A stretch of DNA of 64,000 nucleotides from Clostridium sp. TW13. GTDB taxonomy: Bacteria; Bacillota; Clostridia; Clostridiales; Clostridiaceae. This document shows, one piece after another, positions 27,213-35,460 of this stretch. Where the stretch lies: NCBI RefSeq assembly GCF_024345225.1, contig NZ_BROD01000001.1, positions 1,932,362 to 1,996,361 of the forward strand, read 5' to 3'. Each line of letters opens with the position of its first letter. Position 1 is the first letter of the stretch. The notes under the pieces were generated by a model. That model saw nothing but the letters and a program-made list of their open reading frames with translations, did not search any database and had not been told where the DNA came from. The position numbers and the translations under genes were made by a program.

Positions 27213-28220
27213 TTATTTGAATTGTTTTAATATATTCAAGTTACCAGAATTGAAAACTCTAATATCAGGTATACCGTATTTCATCATTGCAAGTCTTGTA
27301 AGACCAAGTCCAAATGCAAAACCAGTATATTTTTCACTATCAATTCCACCATACTTTAATACATTTGGATGAACCATACCACAAGGTAATAGCTCTACCC
27401 ATCCTGAGTTTTTACAAGTGGAACATCCTTTTCCACCACATATTTCGCATTTTATATCCAACTCAAATCCTGGCTCCACGAAAGGGAAATATCCTGGTCT
27501 AAGTCTTACTGTGATTTTTCTCTCAAACACTTTGCTTAGCATTGTTTCCATGGTATAAATTAAATTTGATACTGATATCCCCTCATCAATTACAATACCT
27601 TCTAACTGGTAAAATGTATTTTCATGAGAAGCATCTATATCTTCATTTCTAAAGCATTTTCCTGGGATTATAGCCTTTATTGGAGGAGAAAATTGCTCCA
27701 TTATATGCTGCTGCCCTGCTGAAGTTTGAGTTCTTAACACCATTCCATTTTCTAACCAGTAAGTATCCTGCATATCTCTAGCTGGATGATATTTAGGAAC
27801 ATTCAACGCTTCAAAGTTATAATAATCTGTTTCAACCTCATTTGTATCAGCTATCATAAACCCCATACCTTTGAATATTTCTTCAATCTCTCTTTGAACT
27901 ATAGTAATTGGATGATAGGTTCCTTCTTCAAATTCATTTCCCGGAAGTGTATCATCAAATTTACCTTTTGAATTATTATTAGAGAATTCATCTTTAAGTT
28001 CTGAAATTCTTTCTGTAATAAAGGCCTTTAACTTATTTGCTTCTGCACCAATTGTTTTTCTTTCATCAATACTAAATTTACTCAAAGACTTTAGAATATT
28101 TGTCAACTCACCATTCTTCCCCAAAAATTTTATTCTCAAATCCTCAAGTTCTTCATTAGTTTTTGCCTGCTCTAAAGCTTCAACTGCAATTTTCTTTAAT
28201 GGCTCAATTAGATTATCCAT
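27213..28220 (-). CDS. pheS: Phenylalanine-tRNA ligase alpha subunit, divergent form
   Basis: A 335-residue catalytic subunit. The N-terminal coiled-coil (about residues 1-85) is followed by class II motifs: YHPARDMQDTYW, RTQTSAGQQHIM, CFRNEDIDASHENTFYQLEG (motif 2) and FAFGLGLTRLAMMKYGIPDI (motif 3). A CEICGGKGCSTC insert is typical of the family. Several usually fixed positions differ: RTHTS is RTQTS, and the FFENDLRFL end is FNSGNLNIL. The overall set remains that of a working PheS, but clearly a divergent branch. The T-box leader directly upstream implies induction when charged tRNA-Phe is scarce. The start follows GAAAAAGGAGTGAAG-like sequence. Confidence 0.93.
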   Translation of the reverse strand: MDNLIEPLKKIAVEALEQAKTNEELEDLRIKFLGKNGELTNILKSLSKFSIDERKTIGAEANKLKAFITERISELKDEFSNNNSKGKFDDTLPGNEFEEGTYHPITIVQREIEEIFKGMGFMIADTNEVETDYYNFEALNVPKYHPARDMQDTYWLENGMVLRTQTSAGQQHIMEQFSPPIKAIIPGKCFRNEDIDASHENTFYQLEGIVIDEGISVSNLIYTMETMLSKVFERKITVRLRPGYFPFVEPGFELDIKCEICGGKGCSTCKNSGWVELLPCGMVHPNVLKYGGIDSEKYTGFAFGLGLTRLAMMKYGIPDIRVFNSGNLNILKQFK

Positions 28221-28249
28221 TATTCTTCACTCCTTTTTGTCTATAAAAA

Positions 28250-28560
28250 TAAAAACCTCCCGTCCCATAAAGGACGAGAGGTTAAACTCACGTGTTACCA
28301 CCTTAATTATCAAATTAATTATAAAATTTATATTCTAAATTTCACAATCTACTTAATATCTCAAATAGATACAGGAAACTAAATCCGATATCCTCTTTCT
28401 TGTAACGGCGAAAGCTCCGTCTTGCCTAATTATATTTCAGCTTAAAACTCCAGAGGGAACTTCAAAATATCTTCAACTGCAGGATTCTCAGAAACTCCTA
28501 CTCTCTGTAAGTATCATATAAATCTACTTTTCTCTATCATCGTCATATCCATATATCTTT
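28250..28560 (-). promoter_or_regulatory. T-box leader controlling pheS-pheT
   Basis: On the minus strand this region holds the conserved T-box sequence AAGGTGGTAACACGTGAG (28287-28304), then an intrinsic terminator (ACCTCTCGTCC and GGACGGGAGGT, then TTTTTATTTTTAT; 28250-28282). The T-box bases can instead pair as an antiterminator when uncharged tRNA binds. Upstream, stem I includes AGAGAGTAGGAG and a GAAGTTCCCTCT stretch. The UUC in it (28457-28459) is a good candidate Phe specifier codon, matching the genes it controls. Stem limits are approximate. Confidence 0.9.
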
Positions 28561-28700
28561 TGGATAATTTTAGTCCTAATTAAATCATATGTCAATATCT
28601 TATTAGTGTGTATATCTATATTAATTTTATACTACTATTTCTAAACAATACCTGTTTGCTAATGTGATATAATTATTTAATATGTTTCAAGTATCAATTA

Positions 28701-28750
28701 AGGCCTCTGAAAATAGACTAGCATATAAACCTATGTACTTTCAGATACCT
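28701..28750. repeat. Dispersed palindromic repeat, copy 3
   Basis: AGGCCTCTGAAAATAGACTA, GCATATAAACCTATGTACTT, then TCAGATACCT. The ends are inverted repeats of each other, and the centre is almost identical to the copy at 16483-16532 in the opposite orientation. It lies between the T-box leader and the MerR-methyltransferase gene. Confidence 0.65.
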
Positions 28751-28791
28751 AATAACAATTATAAATATTATCATTAGTAGAGGTTGATTAA

Positions 28792-30009
28792 ATGAAGATT
28801 GGTAAATTTGTTGAAATAAATAATTTAACTATTGATACAATTAGACATTATATGGACAAGGGTTTAATAACACCTGAAAAGAAGGGTGGTCAGTACGACT
28901 TTGACTCTAAATGTCAAAATGATTTGGATACTGTTCTAGAGCTTAAGACAATGGGATTTTCATTAAATGAAATTAAGTCAATATTATTATATAAAAAATT
29001 AGCAAAACTTATCAATTATGAAGAAAATCAATGTATTAAAACTCTTTTTATTAACAAAGATAAGGAGTTAGAGACACAAATAAATGATCTTTCTATTATG
29101 CAACAAAATCTTAGGCTAAAATTACACCAAATCTCAAAAATTCAAGCTAGCAATAAAACTACCATAGGAGTAAATATAAATACACTCCATCTACTAAAAT
29201 GTTTAAAATGTGGACATGATTTAGAGTTAGCTGATGGAAATATAGTAAAAAATCAAATAGCTAATGGTAATTTAGTTTGTTCTTGCGGTGAAAGATACAT
29301 AATTGAGAGTGGCATTTTAAAACTTACAAATAAAGACTTAGATTATGACATTAAGTTTGATATGGATTATATAATGGAATATATGAATACTACTAGTAAT
29401 CATTTTCTTAATAATCTATATAAAAGTGTGGATTGGTTCAATAAAAAGATAGATTTTGCCACTTTAAATAGCAAAGTAATCCTTGAATTAGGTTCAGGAA
29501 TAGGATTCTTTTTGAGAAACATTTATGAAAGTCTACCTAACGATTCCTTATATATAGCTGTAGATCATGATATAAATAGACACATATTTTTAAAAAGCAT
29601 TTTGGAAGCTTCTAACTGTAAGAAAAATATTCTTTTTATATGTTCTGATTTTCTCAGTATTCCAATAAAAAATCATTGTGTGGATACAATTGTAGATATT
29701 TCAGGAACAACTAATTACAGTTTTGAAAATAAAGATTTTTTATTGAAACTAACTAATGATTATACTAAGAATGATTCAGATTTAATCGGAAGCTATATCT
29801 TATTTAAGAATTTTGTAAGTAACAGCCAAATTAAAGATGCTTTTAGGAATAATTTTTCGTTAAAACACGTTAAGCAACAACTTTCAGAGCTTGACTACAA
29901 CATAATTGATGAAAATATATCAAACTATATTGATGAAGGTGGAAAATATGAGAACTTTTTTGAAAATGGAGAAAAAATCTACTCATATTTATTTCTAGGA
30001 AAAAGATAG
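28792..30009 (+). CDS. MerR HTH fused to zinc-ribbon SAM methyltransferase
   Basis: A 405-residue fusion. Residues 1-70 are a MerR winged helix (IGKFVEINNLTIDTIRHYMD, LELKTMGFSLNEIKSIL) and about 75-125 a coiled-coil dimerisation helix. Residues 135-170 form a four-cysteine ribbon (CLKCGHDL ... CSCGE), as in RlmA-type rRNA methyltransferases. Residues 175-405 are a Rossmann methyltransferase with VILELGSGIGFFL (motif I) and YIAVDHD (motif II). This suggests a DNA-binding regulator whose sensing or resistance part is a methyltransferase domain. The MFS exporter gene 139 bp downstream supports a drug-response role. AGAGG precedes the ATG. The substrate of the methyltransferase, and whether it is active, are unknown. 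Confidence 0.82.
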   Translation: MKIGKFVEINNLTIDTIRHYMDKGLITPEKKGGQYDFDSKCQNDLDTVLELKTMGFSLNEIKSILLYKKLAKLINYEENQCIKTLFINKDKELETQINDLSIMQQNLRLKLHQISKIQASNKTTIGVNINTLHLLKCLKCGHDLELADGNIVKNQIANGNLVCSCGERYIIESGILKLTNKDLDYDIKFDMDYIMEYMNTTSNHFLNNLYKSVDWFNKKIDFATLNSKVILELGSGIGFFLRNIYESLPNDSLYIAVDHDINRHIFLKSILEASNCKKNILFICSDFLSIPIKNHCVDTIVDISGTTNYSFENKDFLLKLTNDYTKNDSDLIGSYILFKNFVSNSQIKDAFRNNFSLKHVKQQLSELDYNIIDENISNYIDEGGKYENFFENGEKIYSYLFLGKR

Positions 30010-30040
30010 GGTTGACCCTATCTTTTATTCATTTTTCAAT
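30002..30040 (+). terminator. Terminator after the MerR-methyltransferase gene
   Basis: AAAAGATAGGG and CCCTATCTTTT form an 11-bp stem with a 4-nt loop (30002-30027) that overlaps the stop codon, followed by a T-rich tract. Confidence 0.85.
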
Positions 30041-30148
30041 GAAATTTTTCTTAAATTACATATTGAAATGGTGATAGCACTAGGTTTTACAATGGACTCA
30101 AGGCATCTTCCTCAAAATATAGTGATGTCTAAAGGAAAGTGATTGTAA

Positions 30149-31408
30149 ATGAAAGCACTAGTTATATCAAAAATTAACTTCTTAAAAAATGAAGAATTAT
30201 CAAACTTAACTTTATTTTCAGCTGCAAGCTGCATATCTCTGTTTGGAACATCCATATACAATCTTGCTATTAGTCTATATGTTTTAAAAATTACTGGTTC
30301 AAGCTTAAGCTTTGCCACAACTCAAACTCTTAGCATTATATCAACAATACTTGTAAGTCCATTTGCAGGGGTACTGGCTGACAAAATTGATAAAAAAGTT
30401 CTATCTATAATTGGTGATTCTATAAACGGACTCATTATGATATGTCTTTATCTACTAACCTTAAAGTATCCACTAAATATATCAATGATCTATATAAGCA
30501 CCTTTTGTTTAAATGTATTTTCAACTGTCTATGGAATTACTACAGAAGCTGCCAAACCTAACTTAGTATCAAAAAAGTATCTTATGTCAATAAATTCTAT
30601 AAGCAAAGTAATAGAATCTTCCTCCTCTATAGCAGGTCCCATGATTGGTGGCATAGTTTATGCCTTTTTAGATGTTAAATTATTCATCCTAATTAACGGC
30701 CTATCTTTTTTATTATCTGCTTTACTTGAATTGTTTATAAATTTTAAGTTTAACTATAATGCTGAAGAGAAAGAATCTCTAAAATTTAATATTTTAAAAG
30801 ATACATTTGACGGCTTTACTTATTTAAAGAGCAGAAAAAATATTATTAATCTCTTAGGAGTTCTTGTGGCTCTAAACTTCTTTATGGGACTTTCAATAAC
30901 TGTGCCAATGCCTTATATAATAAATAATATATTAGTACTCAATACTAATTTTTTTGGAATAATAGAAGCAGCTTTCCCTATTGGAATGATTTTAGGAGCT
31001 ATTATAATCAAGAAAGCCATTAGCAAATATTCATATCAACAAATTATAGTATCAACTAATTTATTGCTAGCCTTTTGTATGATATCAATAGGAGTTTCTG
31101 TTATACTCCACTATAAAATATCAAATGAAATTTTCTACTTGATATACTTCCTTATTGTTATGATCCTCGCAGGAACAGCAGTATCCTGCATTGATATACC
31201 ACTCTTCTATATATTACAGCAAACAGTTTCTGATGAATTTAGAGGTAGAGTTTTAAGTCTTGGTATAAGCGTTGCAAAAATAATTCTTCCTGTTGCATTA
31301 ATTATCGCTGGAGTGCTAATGAACGCTATTCCAAGCTTTATTCTACCTATATTGAGTGGCATTTTACTCTCAATCTTCAGCTTATTCTTTATAAAAATTA
31401 ATTATTAA
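30149..31408 (+). CDS. MFS exporter, macrolide-efflux (MefA)-like
   Basis: A 419-residue transporter with 12 predicted membrane segments. The N-terminal half carries SLFGTSIYNLAISLYVLKIT, the loop 2-3 motif GVLADKIDKK and SSSIAGPMIGGIVY. The C-terminal half has TAVSCIDIPLFYILQQTVSD and FRGRVLSLGIS. These match the MefA/ Bcr-like DHA3 group that pumps out macrolides and other compounds with protons. It lies downstream of, and in the same direction as, the MerR-methyltransferase fusion gene, but has a terminator between and thus probably its own promoter. The ribosome site is GGAAAGTG before the ATG. Confidence 0.87.
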   Translation: MKALVISKINFLKNEELSNLTLFSAASCISLFGTSIYNLAISLYVLKITGSSLSFATTQTLSIISTILVSPFAGVLADKIDKKVLSIIGDSINGLIMICLYLLTLKYPLNISMIYISTFCLNVFSTVYGITTEAAKPNLVSKKYLMSINSISKVIESSSSIAGPMIGGIVYAFLDVKLFILINGLSFLLSALLELFINFKFNYNAEEKESLKFNILKDTFDGFTYLKSRKNIINLLGVLVALNFFMGLSITVPMPYIINNILVLNTNFFGIIEAAFPIGMILGAIIIKKAISKYSYQQIIVSTNLLLAFCMISIGVSVILHYKISNEIFYLIYFLIVMILAGTAVSCIDIPLFYILQQTVSDEFRGRVLSLGISVAKIILPVALIIAGVLMNAIPSFILPILSGILLSIFSLFFIKINY

Positions 31409-31437
31409 ATGTTAGACTGCTCTGTAAATAAGATAAT

Positions 31438-32271
31438 TTATATTTTCATTAAGAATTCATCAAAATATTCATAGAATTCTTCTTTATTTGCTAAGTGAAC
31501 ATTATGATCCGGATGTGACATTTTACAAGGAATACAATTAGAAATCATAGACTTCATTTTATTATATTCATCATCTGGCACTTCTTCAGGATTGCTTGAT
31601 TTAATTAAAAGTACTAAACACTTTATGCTTGGTAGTAGATGAAACCAATCTTCATAATATTCACGTATGGCTGTCATAGCCTTTGCACTAAAGAGCATTT
31701 TATAACCTTCCACAGTTTCAACTAAACTCTTCATAAAGTACTCATATTCCAAATTGGAACTAGAAGCTTGCTTAATAAAGTTGCTTGCTTCACTTAAACT
31801 AGAAAAAGGTAGTGGCCAATCTTGGGTCATTCCATCATTTTCTTTAAGTTCCTCTAGAGGCATAGAACTCTGCTTTTCTGGGCCTGCTGCTGACATATCT
31901 AATATAGCTAATGCTTTTATTAACTTAGGATGTTCTGCTGCTAAATATGCAGCAGTTCTACCTCCCATAGAATGACCCACTAAAATTGCTGACTCTATGT
32001 TTAACTCAGCTAACAACTCAAATATATCCTCTGCCATTTCCTCACCAGTATACTTTGATATAGGTTTACTACTTAGTCCATGTCCCCTTTGATCTGGTGC
32101 AATAACCCTATATTGATTCCCATACTTTTTCATGAAATCAACCCAATTCTCTGCTCTTCCCCACAACCCATGTAAACAAAGTATAACTGGTCCTTCAGTT
32201 TTAGTATCTAGATAGAACATTTCGATATTCTTTAACTTTATAATATTTCTATAAATCTTAATTTCTTTCAT
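31438..32271 (-). CDS. Alpha/beta-hydrolase-fold protein
   Basis: A 277-residue alpha/beta hydrolase. The oxyanion region LCLHGLWGRAENW, DQRGHGLSSKP, nucleophile elbow LVGHSMGG (Ser) and the C-terminal SHPDHNVHLAN histidine give a complete triad layout. Small soluble esterases, C-C hydrolases and haloperoxidase-like enzymes share this pattern, so the substrate is unclear. ATG at 32271 is chosen because GGAGG lies 9 nt upstream; an earlier in-frame ATG has none. A MarR gene lies upstream on the same strand, with an operator-like sequence between, so repression by that MarR is likely. Confidence 0.88.
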   Translation of the reverse strand: MKEIKIYRNIIKLKNIEMFYLDTKTEGPVILCLHGLWGRAENWVDFMKKYGNQYRVIAPDQRGHGLSSKPISKYTGEEMAEDIFELLAELNIESAILVGHSMGGRTAAYLAAEHPKLIKALAILDMSAAGPEKQSSMPLEELKENDGMTQDWPLPFSSLSEASNFIKQASSSNLEYEYFMKSLVETVEGYKMLFSAKAMTAIREYYEDWFHLLPSIKCLVLLIKSSNPEEVPDDEYNKMKSMISNCIPCKMSHPDHNVHLANKEEFYEYFDEFLMKI

Positions 32272-32309
32272 TTTATTTTTCCTCCATTTAATTGGTACAC
32301 ACACTTTCA

Positions 32310-32460
32310 CACAAACGTAGTTTGTTTATCTTATCAAGTGAGACTTGATTCAGGTGGGGTGTATCCCCATCTGAATCTTAGTTGAACTTATCCAGGAGTG
32401 TGCAGCCGTTATCTCCAACTTAAAGAAGTTGGCGTGTTACGGATGCTAGCTATCGGATAA
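32310..32460 (-). ncRNA. Structured element resembling an IS605/TnpB right end (omega-RNA-like remnant)
   Basis: About 150 bp, more GC-rich than its surroundings. Read on the minus strand it holds three hairpins in order: CCAACTTCTTTAAGTTGG, GATTCAGATGGGG with CCCCACCTGAATC (32347-32377), and ATCAAGTCTCACTTGAT. This order, and the CCTGAATCAAGTCTCACTTG string, are what I remember from right ends of clostridial IS200/IS605-type elements, where the TnpB guide RNA ends. No tnpA or tnpB is present. It sits between a MarR gene and the hydrolase gene. The alternative is an unrelated structured leader of the hydrolase mRNA. Confidence 0.5.
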
Positions 32461-32518
32461 AAAACTTAAATATAATTCATCAATCAAAAAACAATCATCA
32501 TTTTCAAGAAATATACAT

Positions 32519-32546
32519 TAGTTTTATATCAAACTATTTGACTAAA
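32519..32546 (-). promoter_or_regulatory. Second MarR operator copy (weak promoter)
   Basis: On the minus strand ATAGTTTGATATAAAACTA repeats the spacer of the marR promoter almost exactly. The -35 and -10 positions here read TAGTCA and TAATGT instead of consensus. It lies just downstream of marR and upstream of the hydrolase gene, so it is probably the hydrolase promoter/operator. Confidence 0.6.
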
Positions 32547-32551
32547 AAAAT

Positions 32552-32974
32552 TTAAAAATTACTTTTTATTTTTATTAATATTCTTAATAGTTCCTCCTTC
32601 TCATTTTCTGAAACTCCTTTGTATACTGTAGACATTAAGTCGCTTGATATTGATTCAAACATTGGTTTCAATTCCTTACCCTTTTCAGTTAGGGCTACAA
32701 ATGTTACACGATTATCATCAATAGCTTTTGCTTTCTCAACATAGCCTTGCTTTATTAATTTGTCTACAAGTGCAGTTACTGTTGACTTATCTTTACCTAT
32801 TTTCTCAGCCAATTCTTTCATTGTCAGTTTTTCTCGATATAAAAGAGCAAAAATAATATCTCCATGGGATGGTACTAAGCCTTTTATCCCCCAACTATCC
32901 ATCTCATTTATAATAAATTTATTTGCACTTTCTCTTACTTTTGAAATTAATGAAATTATATCTGTTGTTTTCAT
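32552..32974 (-). CDS. MarR-family transcriptional regulator
   Basis: A 140-residue regulator with the typical winged-helix core: LYREKLTMKELAEKIGKDKS, TVTALVDKLIKQGYVEKAKA, then DDNRVTFVALTEKG in the wing and a C-terminal dimerisation helix. MarR proteins usually repress their own gene and a neighbour, and release DNA on binding phenolic compounds or on oxidation; no conserved Cys is near the N-terminus. The promoter is consensus with an operator-like sequence in its spacer, and a near-identical copy occurs downstream before the alpha/beta hydrolase gene, which is the likely target. Confidence 0.92.
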   Translation of the reverse strand: MKTTDIISLISKVRESANKFIINEMDSWGIKGLVPSHGDIIFALLYREKLTMKELAEKIGKDKSTVTALVDKLIKQGYVEKAKAIDDNRVTFVALTEKGKELKPMFESISSDLMSTVYKGVSENEKEELLRILIKIKSNF

Positions 32975-32980
32975 AATTTC

Positions 32981-33009
32981 ATTATAGTTTTATATCAAAT
33001 TATTGTCAA
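32981..33009 (-). promoter_or_regulatory. Consensus marR promoter with operator in the spacer
   Basis: On the minus strand TTGACA (33009-33004), a 17-bp spacer and TATAAT (32986-32981): a perfect sigma-A promoter. The spacer contains ATTTGATATAAAAC, which is repeated at 32519-32537. A bound MarR would cover both promoter boxes. Confidence 0.8.
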
Positions 33010-33022
33010 TAATTACTATAAA

Positions 33023-33057
33023 AAAAGTAACCTCTTCACAACGTTGAGGTTACTTTT
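33023..33057 (-). terminator. Terminator after a GNAT gene
   Basis: AAAAGTAACCTC and GAGGTTACTTTT, a 12-bp perfect stem with an 11-nt loop, T-rich on both sides. Confidence 0.8.
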
Positions 33058-33091
33058 GTATGTTTTTAAATCTTCAACTTTAAATTATATT

Positions 33092-33637
33092 TTATCTATA
33101 GTAATAATCATCATAATTCCTAAATTTTCTATTAATATGCTTAAAGCCACTGCTCTTCAATGCCAAAATTCGTTCACTGGCTTCTGGAATTGCCTTAGTA
33201 AGAACTACTTCAACACCAAAGAGTTCATAAAAGAACTCATTTGAAACATCTAATATATCTTCTATAATTGACTGGATCTCATACTTGCTTTGAAGATCTA
33301 TTCTCAAAATACCATAATGGTTAAAATCACCTTCTGCACTTGCATGAAACATTTCTATTGTTCCAATCTTTTCATTTGTGTTATTTAAAATTACAGTCCA
33401 TCTTACAAAGTACTTATTAGCATATGAAAACTCCCAAAAGTCAACTGCTTTTTGCATCCTTTCCATAGTTATATAGTGAAAATCATCTCCATTACAATTA
33501 TCAGAATTAAATAGCGGCACTGCCTTTTCATCTGAATAGCATTTAAGTAAGTCTTCTACATCTTCCTTACTTGTTTTTCTTAACGTAATTAATTCTTTCT
33601 CATATATAGGACATTGTTCATAAACATTCTTACTCAT
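33092..33637 (-). CDS. GNAT-family N-acetyltransferase
   Basis: About 181 residues. ELITLRKTSKEDVEDLLKCY opens the domain, VRWTVILNNTNEKIGTIEMF forms the central strands, and VVLTKAIPEASERILALKSS followed by GFKHINRKFRNYDDYYYR closes it as in RimJ-type GNAT enzymes. The pyrophosphate loop is not well conserved (DLQSKYEIQSI in place of Q/RxxGxG/A), so acetyl-CoA binding is uncertain. Start choice is weak: ATG at 33637 gives the more usual N-terminus, while an in-frame ATG at 33661 exists and AAAGGG lies between them. Substrate unknown. Confidence 0.75.
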   Translation of the reverse strand: MSKNVYEQCPIYEKELITLRKTSKEDVEDLLKCYSDEKAVPLFNSDNCNGDDFHYITMERMQKAVDFWEFSYANKYFVRWTVILNNTNEKIGTIEMFHASAEGDFNHYGILRIDLQSKYEIQSIIEDILDVSNEFFYELFGVEVVLTKAIPEASERILALKSSGFKHINRKFRNYDDYYYR

Positions 33638-33747
33638 AATAACATAAACTACCCTTTCCATTTTTTACATTACTAGTATAGCACTAAAATTGCGACAATA
33701 GTCTGTCGTATATAAACTTATATTTTAAAATTTTTTGAAATATATTG

Positions 33748-33778
33748 TTGCTTGTGACGCTACGTTATATTATATAAT
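33748..33778 (+). promoter_or_regulatory. MerR-type promoter with 19-bp spacer
   Basis: TTGCTT (33748-33753), 19 bp, TATAAT (33773-33778). The spacer holds GTGACGCTACGTTAT, a dyad-like sequence typical of operators of drug-sensing MerR proteins. A 19-bp spacer is the hallmark of promoters that MerR proteins activate by DNA distortion. It should drive the downstream regulator-exporter operon. Confidence 0.7.
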
Positions 33779-33800
33779 AAAATCATTAGGAGGTAAAAAA

Positions 33801-34595
33801 ATGAAAACTAAAGAGTTATTAACAGTTGGTGAACTGGCTAAGATAATGAACATAACAGTTCGTACATTACAATATTACGATAAACAAGGATTACTAACTC
33901 CATCCTCAAAGAGTGAAGGTGGTAGGCGATTATATACAAAGAAGGATGTAGTAAAGCTTCATCAAATTCTATCATTTAAATACTTAGGATTTTCTTTAGA
34001 GGATATAAAACATAAACTAATTTCTTTAGATGATCCTAATGATGTAATAAATATATTAAATTCTCAAGAAAAATCTCTTAATTCTCAAATTTCCAAGTTA
34101 CAAAAAGCAGTAAATGCAATCCAATCCTTAAGAGATGAAGTAAAACAAAGTCATGATGTAGATTTCAACAAATATGCAAATATAATCTCAATGATTCAAC
34201 AAGAAAATGAAGGTTATTGGGTTATTAAATTTTTTGATGATAATCTTCTAACACATGCTAGGGATAAATACTCTATTGAACCTGAAATTGCACGAGCCCT
34301 TTTTAACAAATGGCAGAGTCTCTGTGATGATATAGCCTCACTTTCTGAACAAAATATAAGTCCAGAAAATGAGGAAGGACAAGATCTTGCAAAACAGTGG
34401 TGGACTTTGGTCATGGATTTCACTGAAGGCGACTTAAGTATGCTACCAAAACTAATTGCATTTAATAAAACCAAAGAATTCTGGACTGAAGAAATGATGA
34501 AAAAACAGAAAGCAGCTGATAATTTTATTGGCAAAGCTTTAGAAATATATTTTAAAAATAATTCTATTGATAATCCATTAAAAAAGGAGGATTAA
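33801..34595 (+). CDS. MerR regulator with TipAS-like ligand domain
   Basis: A 264-residue regulator. The N-terminal 75 residues are a MerR HTH (LTVGELAKIMNITVRTLQYY, RRLYTKKDVVKLHQIL, LGFSLEDIKHKL), followed by a long coiled-coil. The C-terminal region with LFNKWQSLCDDIASL, WWTLVMDFTEGDLSMLPKL and KAADNFIGKALEIYF resembles the TipAS antibiotic-recognition domain, which binds thiopeptides and other drugs. ATG at 33801 follows AGGAGG by 7 nt. The ABC exporter genes follow at 1 bp and with overlap, making a self-contained drug-sensing and export operon. Confidence 0.88.
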   Translation: MKTKELLTVGELAKIMNITVRTLQYYDKQGLLTPSSKSEGGRRLYTKKDVVKLHQILSFKYLGFSLEDIKHKLISLDDPNDVINILNSQEKSLNSQISKLQKAVNAIQSLRDEVKQSHDVDFNKYANIISMIQQENEGYWVIKFFDDNLLTHARDKYSIEPEIARALFNKWQSLCDDIASLSEQNISPENEEGQDLAKQWWTLVMDFTEGDLSMLPKLIAFNKTKEFWTEEMMKKQKAADNFIGKALEIYFKNNSIDNPLKKED

Positions 34596-34596
34596 A

Positions 34597-35460
34597 ATGA
34601 CTTTAGCTATAAAAGTTGAAAATCTCACAAAAAATTATGGACAAAATTCTGTTCTTAATGATATTTCATTTGAAATCAATAAAGGTGAAATATTTGCACT
34701 TCTAGGTACAAATGGTGCAGGCAAAACCACTACACTTGAATGTATTGAAGGACTAAAAAAATACGACAGTGGGAAAATATTCGTTCAAGGTAAATTCGGT
34801 GTCCAATTGCAGTCAGCGTCCTTACCTTCAAATATTAAAGCAATAGAAGCATTTACCCTATTTAGCAAGTGGAATAAAACAGTTGTTGATATTTCACTTT
34901 TTGAAAGTCTTGGTTTAAATGAAATAAAAAACAAACAATATTGTCAGATGTCAACTGGACAAAAAAGGCGTCTTCATCTGGCACTAGCACTGATAGGAAA
35001 TCCAGATATAATCTTTCTAGATGAACCAACTGCTGGGCTTGATGTAGAGGGTAGAATTGCACTCCATGAGCAAATAAGAAAATTAAAATCAAATGGAAAA
35101 ACAATTATTTTATCAAGTCATGATATGGCTGAAGTAGAAGATTTATGTGATAAAATCGCAATATTAAAAGGTGGTAAATTTGTATTTATGGGTTCTCCTA
35201 GTGAACTGATTTTAGAGATGCAATCAGAAATAACACTGCAAATTAAGACCACTGATCCTTTTATTTGCACTAATTTTAGCCATTCTAGTTATTTAAAAAC
35301 TGAAGGAAGCTATCATTACTTTGTAACTATTAATATTAGTGATGCTTTATTAGAAATATTAACTTATCTTAAAAGCATATCAAATTCTGTGCTTGATATA
35401 AGAATTATACATCAATCATTAGAAGAAAGCTTTTTAACTATTGCAAAGGAGGGAAAGTAA
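34597..35460 (+). CDS. ABC-2-type exporter ATPase
   Basis: A 287-residue ATPase: Walker A LLGTNGAGKTTTLECIEGL, Q-loop FGVQLQSASLPSNI, signature MSTGQKRRLHLALALIGNP, Walker B IIFLDEPTAGLD and switch His in LSSHDMAE, with an extra C-terminal domain as in drug- and lantibiotic-exporter ATPases of the CcmA/YbhF type. The signature has STGQ instead of SGGQ. It starts one base after the regulator's stop and overlaps the permease gene by one base (TAATG), so the three are translationally coupled. Together they probably expel a compound sensed by the TipAS-like domain. Confidence 0.93.
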   Translation: MTLAIKVENLTKNYGQNSVLNDISFEINKGEIFALLGTNGAGKTTTLECIEGLKKYDSGKIFVQGKFGVQLQSASLPSNIKAIEAFTLFSKWNKTVVDISLFESLGLNEIKNKQYCQMSTGQKRRLHLALALIGNPDIIFLDEPTAGLDVEGRIALHEQIRKLKSNGKTIILSSHDMAEVEDLCDKIAILKGGKFVFMGSPSELILEMQSEITLQIKTTDPFICTNFSHSSYLKTEGSYHYFVTINISDALLEILTYLKSISNSVLDIRIIHQSLEESFLTIAKEGK

